Part shown: piece by piece, positions 51,568 to 60,265 of the stretch
Numbering within the stretch: the first letter of the stretch is position 1
Layout of the letters: each line of letters begins with the position of its first letter
Source of the DNA: Margaritifera margaritifera
Lineage: Eukaryota > Mollusca > Bivalvia > Unionida > Margaritiferidae
Direction of reading: 5' to 3'
Assembly: GCA_029931535.1 (NCBI GenBank)
Contig: JAQPZY010001414.1
Location: 1-64,000 of the forward strand
DNA length: 64,000 nucleotides
The notes under the pieces: generated by a model
Told to the model about the DNA's origin: nothing
The model's database searches: none
The model's input: only the letters and a program-made list of their open reading frames with translations
Program-made: the position numbers and the translations under genes

Positions 51568-52657
51568 ATGGAGACACTTTTAGCTAGCATTTACTACAAT
51601 CTTGCCCATGCTGCTGGTTAATTGTATCGGGCTGCTAAAAGCAAATTGAAAAGTGTACGTTTGCCAGAAGTACGACAATGGTTACAAGAACAATCGGCGT
51701 ACACGTTACACAAACCGATTCGACGAAAATTTTCTTGAAGTCAAACCAAAGTGAATGGCATCGATCATCAATGGCAAGCACATTGAGCGGACGTCTCTCA
51801 TTTTGCAGCGTACAATCGTGGTCACAAATATTTGTTTTGTGTCATCGACGTGTTTTCCAAATTCGCTTGGGTCGTTCCTTTGACTTCAAAAAGCAGTACT
51901 GAGTTAGTTCGTCGCTTTAAAACTGGTGTTGAAAAAAAGTGGTCGTCACCCTTTACGATGGCAAACCGACAAAAGGCACCGAATTTCTAAACCAAGCTTT
52001 TCAAAAAGAATTGAAACAAAGGCACATTCATTTTTTTACTACTGAAAATCCTGAAACCAAAGCCAGTGTCGTGGAACATTTTCAAAGAACTTTGAAAGAA
52101 CGCAAGACTTTTACACATCAACACAATCTCAAGTACATCGAGGTGTTACCTCGTTTGTGGTCAAAGCGTACAATCAATCGTGCAATCGTAGCATCGAATG
52201 TGCCCCCGAAGAGATCACCCCTGAAAACGAAGTTATGGTGTTTGATAAATTGTTTGGTACACCTAAGAATGGATACAAGAAAACCCTGGTGCTCAAGACG
52301 GGAGATTGGGTTCGCATTGTAAAAACCAAACGCACTTTTGACAAAGGTTATTTACCCAACTGGACTACCGAATTGTTTCGTGTCACTTGATCAGTGCGTG
52401 GACGTGATCATCCCGTCTATAAATTGGAAGACATGCACGGAGAAGTGTTAAAAGGAACTTTTTACTTGCCAGAGTTACAACGAGTGACCAAAAAAGAAGA
52501 CGACTTGTACGATATCGAAAGCATTCTCAAACGAAGAACACGCAAAGTGGGCAAACGTCATGTAGAAGAAGTCAAAGTGCATTGGAAAGGATATCCACCT
52601 AGTTTTGATTCTTGGATAGCCACTTCCCAAGTCGTCGACTATAAAAAGAAGAAGTAA
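51568..52657 (+). pseudogene. int: retrovirus-like integrase with chromodomain, broken
   Basis: The enzyme that inserts the element DNA. From ATG 51,568 the frame covers the N-terminal part and the first catalytic Asp (FCVIDVFSKFAWVVPL). It is interrupted by TAA 51,619, TGA 51,736 and TGA 51,784. Near 51,935-51,975 the frame shifts more than once, and the second catalytic Asp is out of frame. The Glu region (KASVVEHFQRTLKER) lies in frame 51,939-52,322. The C-terminal part (52,157-52,657, with TGA at 52,388) ends in a chromodomain (YDIESILKRR; VHWKGYPPSFDSW), which in the family may direct insertion to marked chromatin. No reverse transcriptase accompanies it, so it is not an LTR element. Confidence 0.88.
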
Positions 52658-52662
52658 CAAAC

Positions 52663-53031
52663 ATGCCGTTCAACACATCAGCTACCTCTTCTCCTTCGCA
52701 GAGTTCCTCTCTTCAAGAATTACAAAAACAACCTTTGTGGGTGTGGTGCGGAGAACGTGTACCTAAAAATCGAATCGTCTTTTTATGCCAAATCTTTGTT
52801 TTGTATTGTGTCATCGGAGCATCCATTGCCAATTTGAGTTTGCAACAAGGGGAGAAACAATTGTGGACCATTTTATTCAGCAGTTGCATCGGTTATCTTT
52901 TGCCCAGTCCATCCTTGAAATATACGACGTACAGTAACAACATCAGCCACCACAATGGTACGATCAACACCAGTTCTCCGGCGAATTGTAACACAACAAT
53001 GTATGCTGTGTACCGAGGAGTGGCTCGATAA
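52663..53031 (+). CDS. two-helix membrane protein conserved in adintovirus-class elements
   Basis: An uninterrupted 122-codon frame 6 nt after the integrase stop. A Ser/Thr-rich head is followed by two hydrophobic segments (IVFLCQIFVLYCVIGASIANL, about residues 46-66, and LWTILFSSCIGYLLP, about residues 73-87). The IANLSL and SSCIGYLLP-SPSLK signatures recur at this position in related elements. The role is unknown, perhaps in membrane penetration or assembly. The last ~10 codons overlap the likely start of the next gene in the same frame, so the original stop may be lost. Confidence 0.65.
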   Translation: MPFNTSATSSPSQSSSLQELQKQPLWVWCGERVPKNRIVFLCQIFVLYCVIGASIANLSLQQGEKQLWTILFSSCIGYLLPSPSLKYTTYSNNISHHNGTINTSSPANCNTTMYAVYRGVAR

Positions 53032-53439
53032 CGAGAACACGGTTTAGGAGATATGTTAAATTCTGCTTTTCGAACGGTAGCCCCCATATTGAAACCCATG
53101 ATGACTCGAGGATTGCATGCCTTAAAAGATGCCGCTTTGACGCAAGGAAACGAATTTCTTCAAAACGTCCTCATCGACAAACAAAATCCTAAAAAAGCCT
53201 TTATGAGAGCAGGAAAAAATGTGTTGCTGCAAACTGGAAAAGATCTTTTGGGTCGCCGAGAGACTCGTGTAAATTTGCTTCACGCTTCTGGCCCTGGCAT
53301 TACTCCTTTCTCAATGACACAGCAAGGACAAGGCAGAAAGAGACGTCGACACCCCTTCAGAGCTCATAAACCACACGGTGTTCAGAAAATGAATAAGAAA
53401 AGAAGAACGGTTAGAGAATTAGACGTGTTTGATTACTAA
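52999..53439 (+). pseudogene. minor virion core protein (pVI/pX-like), one nonsense codon
   Basis: The probable start is ATG 52,999. A TAA at 53,029-53,031 interrupts after ten codons, and the frame then stays open from 53,032 to 53,439. A GLGDM sequence resembling an adenain cleavage site is followed by an amphipathic helix (LNSAFRTVAPILKPMM). A region like KDAALTQGNEFLQNVL and a very basic tail (RKRRRHPFRAHKPHG, NKKRRTVREL) complete it. Proteins with this order in related elements are thought to be processed core or membrane-lytic proteins, similar to adenovirus pVI. An internal ATG at 53,053 could still give 128 residues. Confidence 0.6.
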
Positions 53440-53450
53440 CTGTGAAAAAA

Positions 53451-54757
53451 ATGATGCACCGAGATTATTGCGTATGTGCCAAGTCAGAACTGGATATGTT
53501 TGCCATGCCACCTACCATGATGACGATGCAAGAATCCCAATGGGTAGAATTTCATCCTGTATCGTCTTTGACGACTTCTACTCCTATAGAATTTGAAATC
53601 AAAGGACAAACCGAAGATTAGATCGATCTGAATAGCAGCCACTTGTATATGAAATTCAAAGTGATCAAAACGAACAATACCAATCCTGATGCCGATGTCA
53701 GAGTAGTTCCCGTCAATAAGTTCATGCATTCCTTGTTCAGCGAAGTAGATTTGTACTTGAATAACAAACTGGTCAGCAGCAGCATGGATACTTACCCTGA
53801 CCGTGCTTACTTGGAAAATCTCTTGACGTACGGAAAAGAAGCCAAGTACACCCATCTGGATGCTTCCGTGGTATGGATACCTGAAACCTCGGAAAAGTTC
53901 AACGACACAGCGTTGCGTGCAGATGATGGTTCAGACGAGCAAAATGTGGAAATTAACGACCGTCGAAAGAAAATCAGACAAGGACGCACTTTAGAACTGA
54001 TGGATCGTTTGCATTTGGACATGTGGTTGCAAGACAAGTATTCGTTGAACGGAGTTGATGTACGCCTGAGACTGAATCGCAGTAGTAACATCTTCTGTTT
54101 GATGGCTAATGCTAACGAGTACAAAATCATCATCGAAGAAGCCAGACTTTACGTGCGCCGTGTCGAAGTCTTACCTAAAGTAGCAAACGACATCAGTCAA
54201 ACGTTGAGCAGAACCACTGCCAAGTATCCTGTGCGACGAGTGGAAGTGAAAACATTTACCATTGCCTCTGGAAGATCACGTCTTCCAAGGACAGCTCCCC
54301 AAACGTTTACTGATTGGATTCGTCAGTAATGTAGCTCTGAACGGAGCCATCGATCAAAATCCTTTTGATTTTCTTTCAACACTTCAACGTCTCCAAGATA
54401 GAAGTCAGTCGAGATGGCCAGACGTTGTGTACCAGACCTTTAGAACCTAACTTTGCCCAGAGAAATTACTTGCGATCTTACTTGACTTTGTTTGAAGCCA
54501 CAGGACAATTACCCACCAACAGCAGCCACGGCATTTCGTACGAGGATTATGCAGGAGGATATGCTTTGTGGGGGTTTGATTTCACTCCCAACGAAGACAG
54601 CGACGAAGGACATTTCCACCCTATACAATCAGGCCAACTTCGTGTGGAACTTCAGTTTGCTACAGCTCTGGCTAACACCGTGAACGTCATCTTGTATGCA
54701 GAATTCGACAATACTATAGAGATCAACAGTTTGAGAGACGTGATACTAGACTATTAG
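53451..54757 (+). pseudogene. mcp: major capsid protein (double jelly-roll, hexon-like), broken
   Basis: The shell protein. From ATG 53,451 it begins with a short leader, then SQWVEFHPVSSL, STPIEFEIKG and, after a TAG at 53,619-53,621, SSHLYMKFKV, VPVNKFMHSLFSEVDLYLNN and other strands of the first jelly roll. The frame changes near 54,275 and again near 54,370-54,385, the second at what looks like a 4-base duplication. The second jelly roll then reads open to TAG 54,755-54,757, including ITYAEFDN-like VILYAEFDNTIEI. About 435 codons, close to the family norm. Relatives are often annotated in animal genomes as F54H12.2-like proteins. Confidence 0.88.
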
Positions 54758-54766
54758 AAAAAAAAG

Positions 54767-54943
54767 ATGCAACACGAAGAACCCATGGAAATAGAAGATG
54801 AGGGATTTTGTGAACCACAGCGGTCACAATCTACTAGTGATGACGATGTTTTTGATCCAGAACCAAAAGAAGAAGATAAAGTAGTGTTCCCAAGTTTACT
54901 GGATTTATGGCCTGTAGATGGCCAGAGCAAGAACAACATTTAG
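54767..54943 (+). CDS. small acidic protein
   Basis: A complete 58-codon frame 9 nt after the capsid stop: MQHEEPMEIEDEGF start, acidic middle, and VFPSLLDLWPVDG near the end. Its PSLLDL segment and 18 identical bases (CCAAGTTTACTGGATTTA) are shared with the gene at 50,090. Family unknown. The acidic character would suit a chaperone or activator, but that is only a guess. Confidence 0.45.
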   Translation: MQHEEPMEIEDEGFCEPQRSQSTSDDDVFDPEPKEEDKVVFPSLLDLWPVDGQSKNNI

Positions 54944-54949
54944 TCTCCT

Positions 54950-55304
54950 GTTTTGTTACGGAATTGGCTGAAACAATTACAACCCTGACCCGAGAACATT
55001 TTCATGGATGTGAAATCGATCATCCGAGTCAGAAACAAAATGTATGATGATGACTGCAGAAGAAAAATTGGACGAATATTTGGAGGACGCATGGTCTCTG
55101 ATCTCGGAAGAAAAGGTGTTGAGAAAGTGGTATAAAGACTTGCAGGATCGTTCCTCACCTCCACTCCCTTCTCTGGAGACCAAACACATCGAAGTTCTCT
55201 TGCAACAGAGTACAGACACTACCCGCAGTGATTCATGGACATACTTGACAAATATATTCAAGCATAATGTCAAGTGTGAATTGATGACTTATTATTACCT
55301 ATGA
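54950..55304 (+). pseudogene. small protein with HGCEIDHPSQ signature, frameshifted
   Basis: One frame (to about 55,040) reads VTELAETITTLTREHF and HGCEIDHPSQKQN and then meets three consecutive TGA codons. An overlapping frame from 55,044 (begins MMMTAEEKLDEYLEDAW) continues for 86 codons to 55,304. The His-Gly-Cys...HPSQ segment just before the protease gene recurs in related elements, where its role is unknown. The His and Cys residues suggest metal binding. Confidence 0.45.
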
Positions 55305-55882
55305 ACCAAGAAAAAATGGATACCTGGAAACTTCATTATCTGTTGACTCGCAGTTCGTATACCTCTTCTTGGAATCCTGAGGTGTGTGCTAAAGATGAAC
55401 TTCCGCATCGCAAACCTAAAGACATTCATGCCTATGTCATCAATACCGACGACAGTCATCGACCAGAAACCCATTGGGTGGCAGTGTACTTTCCCAACGA
55501 TCACAGTGTGGAATATTTTGATTCTTATGGATTACCATCTTTGGAAGACGACATCATTGACTTTATGAGAAGAAACGCTGTCTCCACTCGATTCCATAAT
55601 GCCAGATTACAAGGATCAGAGTATATGGTATGCAGAAAATACTGTGTACATTTTCTTCATCAACGCAGTCTCGGATATTCCTTAGAACATTTAGTGACTT
55701 GTTTTGATAGGGAGTATGCTAGAAATGATGCCAAAGGAGTAAGATGGTTTTGTGAACATTATGGTTATCTCTTGTCTTTAGCTCAGAAACGTAGTGTGCA
55801 TCGAGGACAAAATGATATAGAGCAGTGGAAGTCCAGTTTGACTTCCCAACGTTGTCAACCCTGTAAATACGTTCATGTTTAA
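55301..55882 (+). CDS. adenain-like maturation protease
   Basis: An intact 193-codon frame. The cysteine-protease residues are in family order: His58 (ETHWVAVYF), Asp74 (EYFDSYGLP), Gln104 (ARLQGSE) and Cys111 (VCRKYCVHFL). In adenoviruses and Polintons this enzyme trims capsid and core precursors during assembly. The residue after the catalytic Cys is Arg where the family usually has Gly, so activity is uncertain. Unlike almost every other large gene of the element it has no stop or frameshift. The start ATG (55,301) overlaps the end of the preceding frame; Met6 at 55,316 is the alternative. The C-terminus is Cys-rich. Confidence 0.85.
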   Translation: MNQEKMDTWKLHYLLTRSSYTSSWNPEVCAKDELPHRKPKDIHAYVINTDDSHRPETHWVAVYFPNDHSVEYFDSYGLPSLEDDIIDFMRRNAVSTRFHNARLQGSEYMVCRKYCVHFLHQRSLGYSLEHLVTCFDREYARNDAKGVRWFCEHYGYLLSLAQKRSVHRGQNDIEQWKSSLTSQRCQPCKYVHV

Positions 55883-56075
55883 AAAATGTTTGTTTGTTTG
55901 TATTTGCATTTTGTGTTAGAGAAGCTTCTTCTTATGTATTAAAAAATATTTATTTTTGAAAAAAAATGGTGTTGTGTTGTTTTATGGATTGAAAAAAAAT
56001 GAAATGGATATGCTCTTTCACTCTTTCTATCGATCTGAGGTTCCTACTCTTTCACATTTCTCTCTATCGATCTGA
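55883..56075. other. AT-rich intergenic region
   Basis: Separates the protease from the right-end accessory genes. It contains TATTAAAAAATATTTATTTTT at about 55,938, with no canonical AATAAA, and a tandem TCTATCGATCTGAG (56,024 and 56,064). This is possible 3' processing or promoter-upstream sequence. Confidence 0.5.
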
Positions 56076-56077
56076 GT

Positions 56078-56160
56078 CATGTTTTCCATCGCGTCCGCGC
56101 TTCCAGCATATAAAGCGGTGCGCTTGTCAGTCCAATCACTCTCGTTGACTCGTCAACACC
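56078..56160 (+). promoter_or_regulatory. right-end promoter module, copy 1
   Basis: ATGTTTTCCATCGCGTCCGC then GCTTCCAGCATATAAAGCG, with TATAAA at 56,109-56,114. The leader carries GTTGACTCGTCAACAC (56,144-56,159), whose GTTGAC/GTCAAC arms form a dyad. The same core recurs at 56,815 and 60,685, and the dyad recurs at 59,724. Confidence 0.75.
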
Positions 56161-56418
56161 TGGGAGGAGAGACAAAGAGTTCAGCAGCAGCAAAGACAAC
56201 AACAACAGCAGCAGCAAAGACAACAACAACAACTCTTGCAGCAGCTGAAACAACAAGATAGAGAAATGTCTTGTAGGATGGATTGTGATGAGTTTGCCTT
56301 TTCCTTCACCAGAAAGCGCCCTTGTCCAGCAACGGTGAGACCTGTGGCTAAACGTGGCCGTCCTGCTGCAAGAAGTTTAAAAAATCTTCTCACTAAACAC
56401 CCCAACGGTCCTTTTTAG
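56161..56418 (+). CDS. Gln-rich/basic small protein ending in the stem-loop
   Basis: A frame open from 56,149 to TAG 56,416-56,418. A glutamine-rich stretch (CAG/CAA repeats, 56,182-56,256) leads to MSCRMDCDEFAFSFTRKRP, then the AT-hook-like VAKRGRPAARS and a Lys/Pro tail. No ATG lies at the 53-59 nt spacing used by the other TATA genes; the first is at 56,266, which would give 50 residues. Either the start decayed or initiation is non-AUG. MDCDE is close to the Rb-binding LxCxE pattern, but with Met first. The stop codon lies inside the loop of the histone-type stem-loop. Confidence 0.4.
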   Translation, partial: WEERQRVQQQQRQQQQQQQRQQQQLLQQLKQQDREMSCRMDCDEFAFSFTRKRPCPATVRPVAKRGRPAARSLKNLLTKHPNGPF

Positions 56419-56443
56419 GGCCACCCAGATCTCTAGAAAAGAT
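56407..56443 (+). terminator. histone-type mRNA 3' end, copy 3
   Basis: GGTCCTTTTTAGGGCC (56,407-56,422): six-pair stem, loop UUUU. It is preceded by ACCCCAAC and followed by ACCCA. TCTCTAGAAAAGATTACTCT downstream is identical to copy 1 on the other side of the element. This is the SLBP stem-loop plus a U7-type purine element. Confidence 0.85.
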
Positions 56444-56458
56444 TACTCTAGGATTGCC

Positions 56459-56665
56459 TAAAAGAAATATGGTGTGTTGAGTGTATGCGAAGTGTATGTT
56501 TGTGTTTTTTAAAAAAATCCCTTTCCCTTCTAAAAACATCCATGTGTGGTGTGTGTTTGTATAGAGTGTGTTTGGTGTATGTGTTTTTTTTTTTAAATTA
56601 AAAAACTTTCTAAAAATATATGTTTGTATAGAATGTGTGTTTGGTGTATGTATTTTATAAAAAAT
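56459..56665 (+). repeat. GTTTGGTGTATGTGT minisatellite after stem-loop 3
   Basis: Degenerate units containing GTATAGAGTGTGTTTGGTGT and ATGTGTTTTTT followed by T/A runs occur at about 56,560-56,600 and 56,625-56,670. Related units follow stem-loop 4 at 60,400-60,600, and one copy follows stem-loop 1 on the left (minus strand, about 41,075-41,035). It is transcribed spacer-like sequence with no coding signal. Confidence 0.6.
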
Positions 56666-56814
56666 AAAAAAATAAAAGGTGTTTTCTTTTAGGTCCGCGT
56701 ACTTGGTGTGTTTTTTATGGTTGTTGGGGTGTAGGATCCGCGAAGCTAAGAATGACGTCATAAGGATGATGTCAGACGCGGTAGTGTGGATGATGTTTTT
56801 TATGTATGTGTGAG

Positions 56815-56878
56815 GGATGTTTTCCTTCGCGTCCGTGCTTTAAACATATAAAGCGACGCATTCCCCAGTCGAGCTACC
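56815..56878 (+). promoter_or_regulatory. right-end promoter module, copy 2 (separated from its gene)
   Basis: GATGTTTTCCTTCGCGTCCG then TGCTTTAAACATATAAAGCG, with TATAAA at 56,847-56,852. The leader is cut at 56,878 by the retrotransposon. The other half of the leader and the gene lie at 59,718 onward. Without the insert the TATA-to-ATG distance is 57 nt. Confidence 0.75.
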
Positions 56879-57075
56879 TAACAGGGAAAACCACCCCTCA
56901 ATCAGAGACGGGAGGAGTTGCTCCTAAGATATGCGGCCAGAATATCAGTCCATCCCAAGTCGCATCTTACTCAAACATCAATCGAAAAATGCAACAAACC
57001 ATTCCGACACCAATTGAAAAATAATCTACCAGGAGGAAAAAAAATACAAGACTTAAAGAGGGATCTAAACATCAC

Positions 57076-57175
57076 AAACCCTAACCCTAACCCTAACCCT
57101 AACGCTAACCCTAACCCTAACCCTAACCCTAACACCCTAACACCCTAACCCTAACCCTAACCCTAACCCTAACCC
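57076..57175. repeat. interstitial telomere repeat (CCCTAA)n
   Basis: About 16 tandem CCCTAA units with two irregular ACACCCTAA steps and one CGCTAA. On the minus strand it is TTAGGG, the common animal telomere repeat. Retrotransposon sequence lies on both sides, so it is internal, not a chromosome end. Confidence 0.95.
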
Positions 57176-57284
57176 ATGCGGAATCATAAAATATCCCGAC
57201 ATCACCTAGTGGACAAATAAGCCCCCCATAATAAATTTAAATGCACTACATTATGGGGATAAACATGAACAGTAAATGGAAATG

Positions 57285-58208
57285 AGGGCTAAAAGCTTTG
57301 CAGAAATTGAAAGCAGATATGAGGGATTCACCATAATATACACTGACGGCTCAAAATCCCCGGACCCAGGACGCACTGCGGCAGCAGTGGTAATTTCCGG
57401 GGAAGGTATCACACTGGGGGCGAGACTACCGGACCTCTGCTCAATATACTCAGCCGAATTCTGGGCTATAAAACAAGACATTGAATGGATACAAGAAACC
57501 AAACAGAAAAAGCAGTGATTTTTAGCGATTCCCTCAGTGTGTTGCGTTCTTTGCAATCAGCAAACTCCACCAGCAGAGAGAACTTACTACGAGAGGTCTG
57601 CTTCAAACTGAAACTCCTAGAACAAATCCACCATACTGTGGAATTTATGTGGGTGCCCTCTCATATCAACATCCCTGGGAATGAGAGGGCCGACAAAGAA
57701 GCCAAAAACAGATTAAAGGAGCCCACCACCCAAGAAATGGACTATAGCGTCCATGAAATATACAGTATGAAGCAGGAAAAAAATTAACCAAAAATGGCAG
57801 TCGGAATGGGACAATTCCAAAAAAGGACGCAGACTATACGATCTGCAGAAGAAAATCAGTAGAAACATCGATAACCCAATCCTGGAAAATCCTTACGATT
57901 ACAAAATCATAAACAGAATTAAAACTGATAAAACATTACTTGCGAACAGCTTTGGAAAGTATGTGACGGGATTAAACTTAGCAGGAATAAACTGACCAAA
58001 TTGCCCCACACCGGAAACATTAGAACATGTTTTTAACATCTGTCCTAAATATATAAACGAAAGGAAAACATTTCAAGAGAAACAAATCAAACTAAAATCC
58101 CCACTCATGTACCCGGAATTCTTTAAAGAAGGAGGTAACAACATTAAATCGGTGTACACCAACATAGTGGGGTACGTCTCAGAAATTGGAAAAAGTGGAA
58201 AAATGTAA
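57285..58208 (+). pseudogene. RNase H and C-terminal region of the non-LTR element
   Basis: Frame 57,276-57,518 has the first RNase H residues (IIYTDGSKS; SAEFWAIKQ). After a one-base shift at an A-run near 57,505, frame 57,485-57,787 has VIFSDSLSVL and the final NERADKEAK, so the D-E-D-D set is complete but split. Downstream, further frames encode the short C-terminal tail and a Cys/His motif. Non-LTR RNase H removes the RNA strand after target-primed reverse transcription. It is inactive here. Confidence 0.8.
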
Positions 58209-59540
58209 CACTTTGTTGGGCATCATTCTACATTGGAGAGTATGCAAAACTAGGATAAACACCATAGTATTCACAACATAGAATAGAAGAATTTTCAGTT
58301 ACATATGAAGGAAGGACCCTTTAATACTGCAGCAAACCCAAAAAGTCTGAGGCGGGAGAGGAGGGGCCCTTCCCAGGGTGGAAGAGATTGGCATACCGGG
58401 ACCACTAGGGGCCCAGGTGCGCCGCAAAGGCGATCCAATCTCAGCCCCCTTGGGCTGGAAAATCTCCACTCCCATGGATATGACTTATGGGCAAGCCAAA
58501 CTTCAAAACCTCAACTTACCGCAATAAAAATAAAAATAAAAATTGATAATAAAGACACCAATTGCCACATACCGTTTTTACAATACTATTAACAATAAAA
58601 GTATGTAATTTAACAACACTCCTTCCCTCACTCATTCCGTTGGTAGACCCGGTAGACCACGGAACACTATTTAACCCTATTTTGTTATTTATTTTTTTTT
58701 AGTATGTTTTGTTGTTTTGTAACTAACACATCCATCTAACATATAACTCTATCACAATTAAAGTAAGATAACTTCAACCCCCAAATCAGCAATACTATAA
58801 GGTGGTCATAAACCCAGATTATCAGGCCCAGCCGCACAAGGTGGCATCAAATTGGAGAATCATAACTTAGGGATGTAGTGAAAACATACTGACCCATATA
58901 TATTACTAGTATAAGGTGGTAACAAGTCCAGACCATCAGGCCCATACTGCACAAAGCGGTTACTGATTGTTAATCGTCCTAAACACCTGAAAGTATACTA
59001 AGAGCACAGTTATGTTAATCAAGTCATGAGAATTAAACCCGATCAAAATAAATTTAGCTACTATAAGATGGTCCTAAAACCCAGACCATCAAGCCCAGTC
59101 ACACAAGGTGGCAACGCTCGGTTGACAAGTAATAATATATCAGTGCAAATTATAAATTACAACTAGGTGAAACCGCTACTCTCACTATTAACCCATTTTT
59201 ACAGCCTCATGGTACAAAGTTAACTTTCAAAATTCATAATAAGATATTAAAAAAGAACTAGATACATCAACAATTTAATTGTGGCCAAAATATATAAGCA
59301 AATCTAAATAACCCTGGTCCAGCCGGAGCCTCCTGGGACGCCGTGGCACAGCCAGCATCGTCCGGACAAACTCAATTCATCAGCTAAGTAATCCTGTAAA
59401 CATTGTGGTTATATTCTTTTGAACAGGAAAGTATTAATTATACGCACCCTCCCATATCGTTCCTTCAATGAACCTCCTTAGTGGGGAAACCATGCAGTGA
59501 TGGAGTGGTGCGAAAATAACGTCCTTTTACGCATTAATGC

Positions 59541-59574
59541 GTCTAGTGAGCTGCAGCTCGGTAGCTCACTGGAC
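59541..59574. other. hairpin in the element's 3' tail
   Basis: GTCTAGTGAGCT and AGCTCACTGGAC pair over 11 of 12 bases around a 10-nt loop. A perfect 10-bp palindrome GCATTAATGC (59,531-59,540) sits next to it. It may be a structural signal of the retrotransposon 3' region. Confidence 0.5.
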
Positions 59575-59742
59575 GAGAATTAAATAAGCGTGCTTAGCAC
59601 ACATTTCAATACCCCCAGAGCGTGCTTCGCATGCATTGAGGGTATATAGACGTACATTGTCGAATGGCCGCACACGTCTTTAATTCAAATATCATCATCA
59701 TCATCAGTCGAGCTACCACTGTTGACTTGTCAACACAACAAA

Positions 59743-60262
59743 ATGACTAGCCGTCGAGCCGACAAATTGAGAGAAATTCAAGTACACCTAGAACATGTTC
59801 GCCGTTTAATGGACGAACTGGTCCTCATCACTCTCGAGGAAGAAGTTGAGGATAAGAAGAAAAAGAAGAAAGAAGAAGAGGAATAGAAAGAACCAATAAG
59901 ACCTCATCTCATGACGTTGCCTAACTGTGATGCTTTGAAACCTATGGTGACGACACCACCGCCGCCGCAACCACAGCAGCAGACACCGCAGTAACAGCAG
60001 CATCAACATAGCATCCCGCGCAGCAACAGCGTCCACAGCAGCCTCCACAGCATCATCCCCAAGAATCAAGGGTATATAGGAGGAGGAGAAGACAGTCCTT
60101 CACTGTTCCTAACACTGAGGATTGGGACAGTGAAGCCACCCAGCCCCGTCTGCCTTCCACATCTCCAACAATCAAAACCGTGGAGATAGATGGAGTGGAA
60201 GGTGTGCTACTTGTGGGACCAGACCAGGAAGGTGCGGGCATCTCTAGGTGTACAAGAAACCA
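59743..60262 (+). pseudogene. coiled-coil/Gln-rich basic accessory protein, broken
   Basis: ATG 59,743 (MTSRRADKLREIQVHLEHVRR) encodes a helical, then Lys/Glu-rich stretch to TAG 59,884-59,886. The frame goes on with Pro/Gln-rich sequence to TAA near 59,995. From about 60,010 a different frame reads Gln/His/Pro-rich sequence, RVYRRRRRQSFTVP, then an acidic part (TVEIDGVEGVLLVGPDQEG) toward the stem-loop at 60,266. Composition parallels the gene at 41,638, whose 3' signal is also the closest match. Its promoter was separated by the retrotransposon. Function unknown. Confidence 0.4.
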
Positions 60263-60265
60263 AGC

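Larger units (their letters stand above)
56879..59704 (+). mobile_element. 5'-truncated non-LTR retrotransposon
   Basis: Flanked by a 13-bp direct repeat CAGTCGAGCTACC (56,866-56,878 and 59,705-59,717) and ending in (ATC)n. The 5' part (56,900-57,075) encodes a post-reverse-transcriptase segment (RREELLLRYAARI). RNase H follows, and after it a TPETLEHVFNICPKY finger-like motif at about 58,010. A 3' tail region of over 1 kb contains AATAAA-rich sequence near 58,520-58,560 and three degenerate copies of TATAAGGTGGT...CCAGACCATCAGGCCCA (58,798, 58,912, 59,060). The reverse transcriptase proper is missing. The 3' part could include a second nested element. Confidence 0.75.

Noticed and set aside
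51568..52657. LTR retrotransposon pol gene
   Set aside because: No reverse transcriptase or protease of retroviral type is present, and the neighbours are capsid, packaging and polymerase B genes.
42995..54757. Reassigned stop codons (TAG or TAA read as an amino acid) to explain many in-frame stops
   Set aside because: All three stop codons occur in frame, at positions where different residues are expected, and true frameshifts accompany them. Random decay explains this better.
57076..57175. True chromosome end
   Set aside because: The CCCTAA block is only about 100 bp and retrotransposon sequence continues on both sides.
58355..58385. Another histone-like stem-loop (GGGGCCCTTCCCAGGGTGG)
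   Set aside because: Lacks the 16-nt stem/loop geometry, ACCCA and a downstream purine element; it lies in the retrotransposon tail.
60131..60150. GCCACCCAG resembling a stem-loop flank
   Set aside because: No complementary stem upstream; it is within coding-like sequence.
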